From: an uncultured Prevotellaceae bacterium
GTDB lineage: Bacteria > Bacteroidota > Bacteroidia > Bacteroidales > Bacteroidaceae
DNA: 64,000 nucleotides
Reading direction: 5' to 3'
NCBI GenBank assembly: GCA_947167515.1
Contig: CAMVIM010000018.1
Coordinates: 1 to 64,000 of the forward strand
The translations under genes and the position numbers were made by a program. Below are positions 17,480 to 25,553 of this stretch, one piece after another (within the stretch, counting starts at the first letter, position 1; each line of letters begins with the position of its first letter). Under the pieces are notes generated by a model, which was not told the origin of the DNA, did no database searches, and saw only the letters and a list, made by a program, of their open reading frames with translations.

Positions 17480-19987
17480 TTACTTCACCGCTATTTTCTT
17501 TCCGTTCATGATGTAGATGCCCTTAGCCAAACCAGACGTTCCCTTGGTGGCATCTGCCACTCGTCGTCCAGAGAGGTCATAGATGCTAGCGTCGTTAGCC
17601 TTTTGCCCCTCGCTCTTTGTCACTTCGATTTCCTCAATGCCGTCAGGCACTTGTGGAGCGGTGAGAGGGAAGAGCATCCATTGACGATGGGTGGGAGTGG
17701 TGTTGCCGTCAGCATACGTCCATGTGCCAACGGTGGTGCCAGCATCGGACGATGTGTTCGAGAGGTCGAAGGCATAAGTGGGGTAGTTGGCAACCAGAAT
17801 CTTGTAGTTGGCAAAGTCGATAGGCACGATGCGGAACGCCTGTTCGCTGGCTTGCGTCTTCTGAGCCGTGAGCGAAGCGCTGTTGGTGCTTCGGTGAGAA
17901 GTCAACTTGAGTCCTAATGCGTTTTGGAAACTGTAGGTGCCATTTCCCAAGTCTTTCACCGTCCAGCGTTGAGCATCCCCATAATCAATGTCCTCCAGCG
18001 TCACCTTGCTGTCGGTTGCCGAGATGGCTCTGGTGGTTTCCTGACGTGGAATGATGAGGCACTCGTCCCCATTGTTGGGCATCGCCATCGGCTCCACATT
18101 CACAGCATGGGCAGGGATGACCAGCGTGGTGATGCTTTGGGCAGGCATGCTCAGAGTGAGCACGTTTCCGTTCAGCTTCACGCTGCTGCTGACATTGGTA
18201 AGGTTCTCGCTCTCCGACGTGCGGTAGGCACGGATGTTCGAGCGCAGAGGCAGCTCATGGAAGAGCGAAAGATCGATGTAGTGAGTGGATGGCGAACCTT
18301 CGTTGAGAGCCACAATCACCACGGTGTCGCGTGCCGCATTCACGGCAGCTAAAGATTGGGCACACGGCGAAGCGATGATGTCATATCCGCGTTTGATGAA
18401 ACGCGAGCACTGTTGTCTCACGTAGTAATTCTTCACCTTGTAGTAAGTCTGGTCGGCAAAACTGCCACGGATGGTGCACCACTGGTCATTTGCCTCCTCC
18501 ATGTATTGCCAGTCAATCCAGGCATCGGGTTGAATGTAGCGCATATCGTCGAAGAGCCTTTGTGTCATGCTCAGGTTGCCGCCGATGCCATTGCCGCCAG
18601 AACCCGTTTCGCTCATCCACAAGTCCTTGCCCGTCTCGTGTGCCAGTTGGCTGAAACGTGCCCTATCTACATTGCTGCCCGAATAGGTGTGCGTGTTCCA
18701 TTGTCCCACATATTGGTCGGCATCAGCCTTGATGAACTGCTTGAAGCCCTCCACGGCCAGCCCCACGTTCGTCTCGTCGGCAGCAGAAATGACCGTGTTG
18801 AGGCCCGAAGCCTTGAGTATAGGTGCCAACACACGCACAAACTTGATTTGCGACTCATAGTCGAAGTGGCAACCCTCCTGTGCTCCGTTGGCATACCAGA
18901 AGCCCGTCACCGACTCGTTGAACGGTTCGAGCGTCTTGAATTCGATGCCATACTCGTCCTTATAGTGCTTGCAGACATCCACCAGATAGTGGGCAAACTC
19001 CTCATAGTATTCAGGACGCAAGTTGTCGGAACCTCCATCCACGCTGCCGCTCACACATCCACTGTAGGTCATGTAGTAGGGGCATGAATTGCTGAACGCC
19101 TCAAACACGGCATCGGGACGCTTCTCCTTAATCTTCAGCATAATCTTTCGCTGGGCGGCATCGCGGTCCCAATGATAGGAGTCTTCGCTCGAATCCTTGA
19201 AGCCCTCCATCTCAGCCCTCAAGCCCTTTCCGCGTCCCATGTGGTGGAGGTCGCAATGGGTGTTGTTGGGGTCATCGCCACCACCTATGTTGTAGCGGAA
19301 ATGGCTGTAGTTAAGCCCCGTAGGACTGACCAGCCACGTGATGATTTCGTCCATCTTCCTGTCCGACCACTTGCCACACTGTCCTGCCCACCAGCAGAGC
19401 GACACGCCCCATCCGTCGAAGTGTTGACGCACCACCAGCGGATTGACCACATAGTGGAAGTCGCTGGCAGGAGGAGCGTCGTTCACCTTGCTGCCAAAAT
19501 ACCATTGGTGCTTGAGGTCTGAGCCGTTCTTGTCGGTGAACACCTTCACATGAGCGTCGTTGCTGTCTGTGCCTAAATATTTGTTGTTCGCCTTGCAGCG
19601 CAGTTTCACGAACTGTCCCGTAGCAGGCTCAATGGCAAACTTCGCCTCGTCACCCGAAGCATCGCTGATGAACTTCGAGTTCCAAGGGCTGGCAAACGAG
19701 AGGTACTGTTGCTCCTCGCCTACCCGAATGTTGTAGTAGCCCTGTCCATCGGGGATGAACGTCATCTGCTGGGCATTGCTCTTCGTGGGCGACTCGATCC
19801 ATCCCCCCTCGTCAGTGCCTCTCTCCAGATGGTTGCCGCTGCTGTGCATCAAGAACACCTTTGTCGCCTCTGTGAAACTGGTTTGTCCCCAAAGGGTCAC
19901 GCTCATCAGGCAGGCCACCAGCAAGCCGCCCATGCGTTGAGGCAGATTCGCCTCCTTCACTCTGTACAAAAAATCCATTGTTATCAT
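17480..19987 (-). CDS. GH30-type glycoside hydrolase with lectin-like domains and T9SS sorting domain
   Basis: The 835-residue secreted enzyme has a signal peptide (about residues 16-36), an N-terminal ricin-like domain (about 40-170), then a GH30 catalytic domain starting HFDGWGVSLCWWAGQ. The acid/base is E358 in LEPFNES and the nucleophile E460 in WMSETGSGG. A beta-sandwich follows, then a second ricin-like domain (about 650-780). The C-terminal Por sorting domain ends in YDLSGRRV and KGIYIMNGKKIAVK. The SLCWWA opening resembles endo-beta-1,6-galactanase-like members; beta-1,6-glucan is an alternative substrate. It converges on porN, whose secretion system it should use. A promoter lies about 110 bases upstream. 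Confidence 0.88.
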   Translation of the reverse strand: MITMDFLYRVKEANLPQRMGGLLVACLMSVTLWGQTSFTEATKVFLMHSSGNHLERGTDEGGWIESPTKSNAQQMTFIPDGQGYYNIRVGEEQQYLSFASPWNSKFISDASGDEAKFAIEPATGQFVKLRCKANNKYLGTDSNDAHVKVFTDKNGSDLKHQWYFGSKVNDAPPASDFHYVVNPLVVRQHFDGWGVSLCWWAGQCGKWSDRKMDEIITWLVSPTGLNYSHFRYNIGGGDDPNNTHCDLHHMGRGKGLRAEMEGFKDSSEDSYHWDRDAAQRKIMLKIKEKRPDAVFEAFSNSCPYYMTYSGCVSGSVDGGSDNLRPEYYEEFAHYLVDVCKHYKDEYGIEFKTLEPFNESVTGFWYANGAQEGCHFDYESQIKFVRVLAPILKASGLNTVISAADETNVGLAVEGFKQFIKADADQYVGQWNTHTYSGSNVDRARFSQLAHETGKDLWMSETGSGGNGIGGNLSMTQRLFDDMRYIQPDAWIDWQYMEEANDQWCTIRGSFADQTYYKVKNYYVRQQCSRFIKRGYDIIASPCAQSLAAVNAARDTVVIVALNEGSPSTHYIDLSLFHELPLRSNIRAYRTSESENLTNVSSSVKLNGNVLTLSMPAQSITTLVIPAHAVNVEPMAMPNNGDECLIIPRQETTRAISATDSKVTLEDIDYGDAQRWTVKDLGNGTYSFQNALGLKLTSHRSTNSASLTAQKTQASEQAFRIVPIDFANYKILVANYPTYAFDLSNTSSDAGTTVGTWTYADGNTTPTHRQWMLFPLTAPQVPDGIEEIEVTKSEGQKANDASIYDLSGRRVADATKGTSGLAKGIYIMNGKKIAVK

Positions 19988-20097
19988 TCTCCTTTCTTTT
20001 AATAATGCCTTGTCGGTGAAAACTGAAATTTAGAGAAGTTTCCGCATGAAGGTGGCAACCCGCATGGTCACTCACCGCTCAATCCCAAATCTCGGGA

Positions 20098-20132
20098 CAA
20101 AGATACAAAGGATTTTTTGTATTACAGACAAA
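20098..20132 (-). promoter_or_regulatory. Promoter of the GH30 gene
   Basis: On the minus strand TATCTTTG (20098-20105) matches TAnnTTTG, and a TTTG (20129-20132) lies 23 bases upstream, slightly longer than the usual 19-21. It would give a leader of about 100 bases before the ATG at 19987. The 700-base gap 19988-20687 holds this promoter, a minisatellite, a palindrome array and the promoter at 20629. I see no gene in it. Confidence 0.55.
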
Positions 20133-20220
20133 TCCACACAGTTTTATTTCATTTGCTTGCTCAAAGAGAGCATCGTGCCCCTCGTTTGAAAGGAGAACAT
20201 TCCAGCGGCACATGGTCACT

Positions 20221-20290
20221 CCACGCTCCTCCACACTCCTCCACGCTCCTCCACACTCCTCCACGCTCCTCCACACTCCTCCACTCTCTC
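20221..20290. repeat. 20-bp minisatellite
   Basis: Three perfect tandem copies of the 20-mer CCACGCTCCTCCACACTCCT occupy 20221-20280, with a degenerate continuation to about 20290. Each copy is itself two related 10-mers. The strand is almost free of G. It lies upstream of the GH30 promoter in a gene-free stretch. Confidence 0.9.
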
Positions 20291-20351
20291 CACCATAGCC
20301 ACCCCACTTCCTCTTTATGGGCTTTGTCATAGCAATCTTAGATTCATACTA

Positions 20352-20430
20352 TGAATTATATAATTCAAAGAATGGATTGTGCAATTCATAGTGTGGATTA
20401 TACAATCCATAGAATGAATCGTAATTCAGA
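20352..20430. repeat. Palindrome array with 21-base period
   Basis: Three palindromes, TGAATTATATAATTCA, TGGATTGTGCAATTCA and TGGATTATACAATCCA, start at 20352, 20373 and 20394, with a partial fourth at 20415; the period is exactly 21. Each is a 16-base inverted repeat. The design matches the 24-base-period elements at 5855, 34598 and 49166 but the sequence is unrelated. Confidence 0.85.
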
Positions 20431-20628
20431 ACGAGTGTTCCTGTCAAGCCTTTGTGTCGTTGCTGTTGGAACGATAACGGGCTTTCTTGCAGAGGTGCTT
20501 GATAGTCTGTCTTTCTTTTCCCCCTTCGTTCTTATTATCATCGAATGTGGTCATTGGGAAGTGGTTGTGGGGAAAGAGGATGAGGAATAAAGGAGAGGAA
20601 GATGCCCGGAAAAAACATTCTCTTTTAT

Positions 20629-20659
20629 TTTGTATTGTGATGACTTATTCGTACCTTTG
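20629..20659 (+). promoter_or_regulatory. Strong Bacteroidota promoter before the TnpB-like fragment
   Basis: TTTG (20629-20632), a 19-base spacer and TACCTTTG (20652-20659) fit the -33/-7 consensus fully. The start codon at 20688 is 28 bases downstream. It probably also drives the flavodoxin-fold gene at 20908. Confidence 0.8.
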
Positions 20660-20687
20660 CGATTGAAAACAAAAACCTAAGAATAAG

Positions 20688-20915
20688 ATGGCACAAGAGA
20701 CATTCGTATTGGAGCTTCCTTTGAAGGTCGAGAAATGGCAGGCAGACATTCTCGACAAGCGATACGAATATCTTCGCCAAATATACAACATAGTACAGCA
20801 GAAGTTGGTGCGTCAGTACATTTATTTCTCGCAACAGAAAGCCTACAGGGACTGTAAGAACCATATAAATGATTGCGGACTTGAAATAAAATACAATACA
20901 AAGAATTATGAGTAA
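20688..20915 (+). pseudogene. N-terminal fragment of a TnpB-like (IS200/IS605 OrfB) protein
   Basis: The 75-residue frame opens FVLELPLKVEKWQADILDKR followed by YEYLRQIYNIVQQKLVRQYI. This resembles the N-terminus of TnpB-type transposon proteins of Bacteroidota and Clostridia. None of the later parts (RuvC aspartates, zinc finger) are present, so it is a remnant or a short domesticated derivative. It has a consensus promoter and a clean ATG, and its stop overlaps the start of the next gene by 8 bases (ATGAGTAA). That suggests the fragment now serves as leader for the flavodoxin-fold gene. The family call is from memory of the motif and is moderately sure. Confidence 0.5.
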
Positions 20916-21534
20916 AGTGCTTTTAGTGAATGCGGGTCCTCATAAGGAGGGCAACACGATGGCTGCATTGAGTGAGGTGGCCAAGCAGTTGGAAAAGAAT
21001 GGCGTGGAGGCTGAGATTGTGCAGGTGGGTGTGAAGCCTGTGCGCAGTTGCATCGCGTGTGGACAATGTCGTGCGAAGAGTTTGGGACGTTGTGCTTTCG
21101 ATGATGATGTGTGCAACCGCATTGTGGAGAAGATGGCAACGTGTGATGCCTTCATCATTGGTTCACCTGTGTATTATGGACAACCAACGGGTGCTGCCTT
21201 ATCGCTGGTGCAGCGTCTGTTCTTCTCGGCAGGTCCGTTGTTTGTGAACAAACCCGCTGCAGCCATTGCTGTGTGTCGTCGTGGTGGTGCTACGGCAGCT
21301 TTCCAGACGATGAACATGCCCTTCATGATGATGAACATGCCTGTGGTGACATCGCAGTATTGGAACATCGCTTATGGGCGTGATCCTGGCGAGGCAGCAC
21401 AGGATGCAGAAGGCATGCAAACCATGCGCACCTTGGCAGATAATATGGCTTTCCTGTTGAGGAAACTCCATGCCGAGGGCGCACCTCAGTATCCTGAAAG
21501 GGAAGCGTGGAATCCGATGAATTTCATCAGGTAG
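20908..21534 (+). CDS. Flavodoxin-fold NAD(P)H-dependent oxidoreductase
   Basis: The 208-residue protein starts KVLLVNAGPHKEGNTMAALS, the FMN phosphate-binding loop of the flavodoxin/NADPH-FMN-reductase superfamily. It has GSPVYYGQPTGAALSLVQRL as the second flavin loop. The cysteine cluster CIACGQCRAKSLGRC (about residues 50-64) is of the kind found in iron-sulfur flavoproteins, although some flavodoxin-fold reductases keep similar cysteines without a cluster. Substrate is unknown. It overlaps the TnpB-like fragment upstream and ends at a hairpin terminator, so it looks like a single-gene unit between two unrelated operons. Confidence 0.85.
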   Translation: MSKVLLVNAGPHKEGNTMAALSEVAKQLEKNGVEAEIVQVGVKPVRSCIACGQCRAKSLGRCAFDDDVCNRIVEKMATCDAFIIGSPVYYGQPTGAALSLVQRLFFSAGPLFVNKPAAAIAVCRRGGATAAFQTMNMPFMMMNMPVVTSQYWNIAYGRDPGEAAQDAEGMQTMRTLADNMAFLLRKLHAEGAPQYPEREAWNPMNFIR

Positions 21535-21607
21535 GAAAAGATGCAGACGCCCCTCAACCCTCCATGATTTGTGAGGGTGAAAAGTCAAAAATCCTTCCAA
21601 ACAAGTG

Positions 21608-21648
21608 AAAAGCCTTGAAGTCCAAACGACTTTAGGGCTTTTTCTTTT
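21608..21648 (+). terminator. Terminator after the flavodoxin-fold gene
   Basis: AAGCC and AAGTC pair with GACTT and GGGCTT around the loop CAAAC, followed by a run of T. The thrA promoter begins at 21646, so the two units are cleanly separated. Confidence 0.75.
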
Positions 21649-21676
21649 GTCACACGGTGAAAAAGTAGTAACTTTG
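21646..21676 (+). promoter_or_regulatory. Promoter of the thrA operon
   Basis: TTTG (21646-21649), exactly 19 bases, then TAACTTTG (21669-21676) is a full -33/-7 match. The leader to the GTG at 21803 is about 120 bases and can form stems such as GCAGA/TCTGC and GCGT/ACGC. No threonine/isoleucine-rich leader peptide is evident. Confidence 0.85.
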
Positions 21677-21802
21677 TGCCCGATTTTTGAGGTGTGCGCG
21701 ATGGCATGGTGCGTAACATGTCACGCAGATGTTGTATGTCTGCCTACGTGCCAAGTGCCTGCATGCTTCGTTTAGTAACAATTTTAACTTGTATTTTTCA
21801 TC

Positions 21803-24295
21803 GTGAAAGTATTAAAGTTTGGCGGAACATCCGTAGGTTCCGTGGAGAGTATTCTCAATTTGAAGAAGATTGTGGAAGGACAGCAGGAGCCTGTTGTTGT
21901 GGTGGTGTCAGCATTGGGTGGCATCACTGACAAGTTGATTAACACATCGAAGTTGGCGGTGGAGGGCGACGAGGCGTACCTTGCAGCATACAATGAGATG
22001 GTGGAGCGTCACCACCAGATGATTGACGCGATTATCACAGACACAAAGAAGAAGGACACTTTGCTGGCTACGGTGGATGATTTGCTGGGTCAGCTGAAGA
22101 GCATCTATCAGGGTGTGTATCTGATTGGCGACCTGAGCGAGAAGACGAGCAACGTGATTGTTTCGTATGGGGAGCGCATCAGCAGCAATATTGTGGCTGC
22201 GCTGATTGAGGGTGCAAAGTGGTATAACTCCCTGGAGTTCATCAAGACGAAGAAAAAGCAGGGCAGAAACCTGTTCAGCAATTCCATCAGTTCACCCCTG
22301 ATTAAGGAAGTGTTCAAGGACTTTCTTCAACTGTCAACTGTCAACTGTCAACTGTCAACTGGTGTCTGTGGTGGCTTCATCTCAACGGACTGTGTGACGG
22401 GCGAGGTGACGAACCTGGGACGTGGCGGTTCGGACTATACGGCTGCCATCTTGGCGGCTGCGCTGGATGCCGAGGTGCTGGAGATTTGGACAGACGTGAG
22501 TGGCTTCATGACGGCTGACCCACGTGTCATCAACACGGCTTATCCGATTGAGCGCCTGTCGTATGTGGAGGCTACGGAACTTTGCAACTTCGGTGCAAAG
22601 GTGGTGTATCCTCCCACGATTTACCCCGTGTGCATCAAGAACATTCCTATCCTGATTAAGAATACGTTCCGCCCAGAGGACAAGGGCACCATCATCACCA
22701 ATCTGGTGGAGGAAGATGAGGGACGTGCCATCAAGGGCATCTCAAGCATCAACAACACAAGCCTGATTACGGTGAGTGGCTTGTCAATGGTGGGTGTGAT
22801 AGGTGTGAATCGCCGCATCTTCACCACGTTGGCAGAGAATGGCATCAGCGTGTTCATGGTGAGTCAGGCAAGTTCGGAGAACAGTACCTCTATCGGTGTG
22901 ACAGATGCGGATGCTGACCGTGCCTGTGAGGTGCTGAACAAGGAGTTTGCCAAGGAGATTGAGATGGGTGCCATGTACAAGATGAAGCTGGAGCGCGATT
23001 TGGCTACTGTGGCTATCGTGGGTGAGAACATGAAGCATACACCTGGTATTGCGGGTAAACTCTTCGGTACGTTGGGAAGGAATGGTATCAGCGTGATTGC
23101 CTGTGCGCAAGGTGCGAGCGAGACGAACATTTCGTTTGTGGTGGAGCGGAAGAGCCTCCGCAAGAGCTTGAACGTGATTCACGACTCGTTCTTTCTGTCG
23201 GAGTATCAGGTGCTGAACGTGTTCCTGTGTGGTGTCGGTACGGTGGGCGGTAGCCTGCTGGAGCAGATTGCCGGACAGCGTCAGAAGTTGATGAAGGAGC
23301 GTAACCTGCAAATCAATGTGGTGGGTATCGCCAGCGGACACAATGCCATGTTCGACAGGAACGGCATCAGCCTTTCACAGTGGGAGGAGGATGGCAAGTT
23401 CTCTGTGGCTAAGTTGCGTGAGGGTTTGAAAGGCGCCGAGGCGAGCAATCTGGAGCGCTTGAAGGATGAGGTGATTGGCATGAACATCTTCAACAGCGTG
23501 TTTGTGGATTGCACCGCCAGCGCAGAGGTGGCAGGGCTGTATGAGGCTTTCCTGAGCAATAACATCTCGGTGGTGGCTGCCAACAAGGTGGCTGCATCGA
23601 GCGACTACGATAACTATGCACGTCTGAAGGCTACGGCACGGAAACGTGGGGTGAAGTACCTCTTCGAGACGAATGTGGGTGCAGGTCTTCCGATCATCAA
23701 CACCATCAATGACCTCATCAATTCGGGTGACAAGATCCTGAAGCTGGAGGCTGTGCTGAGTGGTACGTTGAACTTCATCTTCAACACGATTTCGGAGAAT
23801 GTGCCTTTCAGCGAGACAGTGCGCCGTGCGAAGGAAGAGGGTTATGCTGAGCCTGACCCACGTGTGGATTTGAGTGGTAAGGATGTGATTCGCAAGTTGG
23901 TCATCCTCTCCCGTGAGGCTGGCTACAAGATGAATCAGGAGGATGTGGAGAAGCATCTGTTCATTCCACAGTCCTTCTTCGATGGCTCGTTGGAGGACTT
24001 CTGGAAAAACTTGCCTTCGCTCGATGCCCAGTTTGAGGCAGAGCGCAAGGAAGTGGAGGCTGCTCATCAGCATTGGCGCTTCGTGGCGAAGCTGGAGAAC
24101 GGCAAGGGTTCTGTGTCTTTGGAAAGAGTGGGGGAACGTCATCCGTTCTACGACCTCGAAGGTTCCAACAACATCATCCTCATCACCACCGAACGCTACA
24201 ACCAGTATCCCATGCTCATTCAGGGATATGGTGCTGGTGCTTCCGTCACGGCAGCAGGTGTGTTCGCGGATATTATGAGTATCGCGAATATATAA
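21803..24295 (+). CDS. thrA: Bifunctional aspartate kinase / homoserine dehydrogenase
   Basis: The 830-residue enzyme catalyses the first and third steps from aspartate to homoserine. The kinase half starts MKVLKFGGTSVGS and has GGFISTD and NLGRGGSDYTA. ACT regulatory domains (about residues 315-460) with FMVSQASSENSTSIGV suggest feedback control. The homoserine dehydrogenase half starts VFLCGVGTVGGSLLEQI, with ETNVGAGLPIINT and GTLNFIFN. The start is GTG at 21803, directly before the kinase motif. A five-copy 7-base repeat inserts QLSTVNCQLST at about residue 175, just before the GGFIS strand. It is followed by apgM (22 bases) and thrC. Confidence 0.97.
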   Translation: MKVLKFGGTSVGSVESILNLKKIVEGQQEPVVVVVSALGGITDKLINTSKLAVEGDEAYLAAYNEMVERHHQMIDAIITDTKKKDTLLATVDDLLGQLKSIYQGVYLIGDLSEKTSNVIVSYGERISSNIVAALIEGAKWYNSLEFIKTKKKQGRNLFSNSISSPLIKEVFKDFLQLSTVNCQLSTGVCGGFISTDCVTGEVTNLGRGGSDYTAAILAAALDAEVLEIWTDVSGFMTADPRVINTAYPIERLSYVEATELCNFGAKVVYPPTIYPVCIKNIPILIKNTFRPEDKGTIITNLVEEDEGRAIKGISSINNTSLITVSGLSMVGVIGVNRRIFTTLAENGISVFMVSQASSENSTSIGVTDADADRACEVLNKEFAKEIEMGAMYKMKLERDLATVAIVGENMKHTPGIAGKLFGTLGRNGISVIACAQGASETNISFVVERKSLRKSLNVIHDSFFLSEYQVLNVFLCGVGTVGGSLLEQIAGQRQKLMKERNLQINVVGIASGHNAMFDRNGISLSQWEEDGKFSVAKLREGLKGAEASNLERLKDEVIGMNIFNSVFVDCTASAEVAGLYEAFLSNNISVVAANKVAASSDYDNYARLKATARKRGVKYLFETNVGAGLPIINTINDLINSGDKILKLEAVLSGTLNFIFNTISENVPFSETVRRAKEEGYAEPDPRVDLSGKDVIRKLVILSREAGYKMNQEDVEKHLFIPQSFFDGSLEDFWKNLPSLDAQFEAERKEVEAAHQHWRFVAKLENGKGSVSLERVGERHPFYDLEGSNNIILITTERYNQYPMLIQGYGAGASVTAAGVFADIMSIANI
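22327..22361 (+). repeat. (TCAACTG)5 heptanucleotide repeat inside thrA
   Basis: Five perfect tandem copies of TCAACTG lie in the aspartate kinase part of thrA. Because 7 is not a multiple of 3, any change of one or two copies shifts the frame. The encoded residues replace a loop before a conserved strand. Confidence 0.95.
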
Positions 24296-24317
24296 AGGAG
24301 TTAAGGGAGTTAAGAAA

Positions 24318-25553
24318 ATGAAACATATCATCATATTGGGCGACGGAATGGCTGACTGGCCTGTGGAGTCGCTGGGAAATAAGACGTTGCTGCAATATGC
24401 CAACATTCCCTATATGGATAAGTTGGCAAAAATGGGACGTTGCGGCATGCTGAAGACGGTGCAGGATGGTTTTCATCCTGGCAGCGAGGTGGCGAACAGC
24501 AGCATTCTCGGTTATGACCAGAATGAGGTGTATGAGGGCCGTGGCCCATTGGAGGCCGCCAGCATCGGTGTGGACTTGGCTCCCGACGATATGGCCATCC
24601 GTTGCAACATCATCACGTTGGAGGACGGAAACATCGTCACGCACAATGGGGGCAACTTGCAGACAGAGGATGCAAGGGTGCTGATTGACTACCTCAACGA
24701 GCATCTTGCTACAGAGAGTGTGAAGTTCTATTGTGGCGTACAATACCGTCATCTGCTGGTCATTAAGGGTGGCAACAAGCATGTGATATGCCAGCCGCCA
24801 CACGACCATCCGGGCGAGCCTTGGAAACCACTGCTTGTAGCCCCCTCCGACTCCCCCAAGGGGGAGAGTGAGGAGGATCGAATGACGCCTCAGGAGACGG
24901 CAGACTTGCTGAATGACTTGATTCTCCGTTCGCAGGAGTTGTTGGCCAAGCATCCTTACAACGTGGAGAAGGCAAAGCGTGGTGAGCGTCAGGCAAACAG
25001 CATCTGGCCTTGGGCAGGAGGGTATCGTCCCCACATGGTGCCACTCACCAAGACGTTCCCGCAGATTAAGCGAGGAGCAGTCATCACGGCAGTGGATTTG
25101 ATTCGTGGCATCGGCACCTTGGCAGGATTGCGGGTGATTGATGTGCCTGGAGCCACAGGCTTGTGGGACACGAACTACGAAGGCAAGGCACAGGCTGCCA
25201 TCAAGGCACTGGAGACAGACGACTTCGTCTATGTGCATGTGGAGGCTTCGGATGAGGCTGGACATGACGGTGACTTGGAACTGAAACTGAAGACCATTGA
25301 GGACTTGGACAGCCGTGTCATAGGGCCTGTCTATGAGGCCGTGAAGGACAAGGACGTGGCTATCGCAGTATTGCCCGACCATCCGACCCCTGTGGCACAT
25401 CGTACCCATACGAACGAGCCTGTCCCCTTCCTCATCTATGCTCCAGGCATCGAGGCCGACAGCGTGGAAACTTTCGATGAGGTGGCTTGCAAGCAGGGCC
25501 GTTATGGGCAGTTGGAGAAGGATGGATTTATCAAGGAATTAATGAAAATATAG
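24318..25553 (+). CDS. apgM: ApgM-family phosphoglycerate mutase homologue, probable homoserine kinase
   Basis: The 411-residue protein belongs to the alkaline-phosphatase superfamily group annotated as cofactor-independent phosphoglycerate mutase. ILGDGMADWP holds the first metal aspartate, GSEVANSSILGYDQ the nucleophile serine region, and HVEASDEAGHDGD and VLPDHPTPVAHRTHTN late metal ligands. It sits between thrA and thrC where thrB is missing, and this family has been proposed to act as homoserine kinase in such operons. That role is therefore likelier here than glycolysis. Residues about 174-189 (APSDSPKGESEEDR) are encoded by a CTCCCCCAAGGGGGAG palindrome inserted in frame. Confidence 0.9.
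   Translation: MKHIIILGDGMADWPVESLGNKTLLQYANIPYMDKLAKMGRCGMLKTVQDGFHPGSEVANSSILGYDQNEVYEGRGPLEAASIGVDLAPDDMAIRCNIITLEDGNIVTHNGGNLQTEDARVLIDYLNEHLATESVKFYCGVQYRHLLVIKGGNKHVICQPPHDHPGEPWKPLLVAPSDSPKGESEEDRMTPQETADLLNDLILRSQELLAKHPYNVEKAKRGERQANSIWPWAGGYRPHMVPLTKTFPQIKRGAVITAVDLIRGIGTLAGLRVIDVPGATGLWDTNYEGKAQAAIKALETDDFVYVHVEASDEAGHDGDLELKLKTIEDLDSRVIGPVYEAVKDKDVAIAVLPDHPTPVAHRTHTNEPVPFLIYAPGIEADSVETFDEVACKQGRYGQLEKDGFIKELMKI
24841..24875. repeat. GC-rich palindromic repeat inserted in apgM
   Basis: CTCCCCCAAGGGGGAG, flanked by CCCCTCCGA and AGTGAGGAGG, stands out from the surrounding codon usage and resembles the GC-rich palindromes in the porK-porL spacer. It is read in frame as SDSPKGESEE. 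Confidence 0.75.

Noticed and set aside
20351-20590. 79-codon frame starting in the 21-base palindrome array
   Set aside because: Its first part is the array read in a frame kept open by the period of 21, and the rest has no recognisable features or promoter.
21694-21802. Possible thr attenuator leader peptide
   Set aside because: The short frame has few threonine or isoleucine codons and no run of them, so it does not support classical attenuation.
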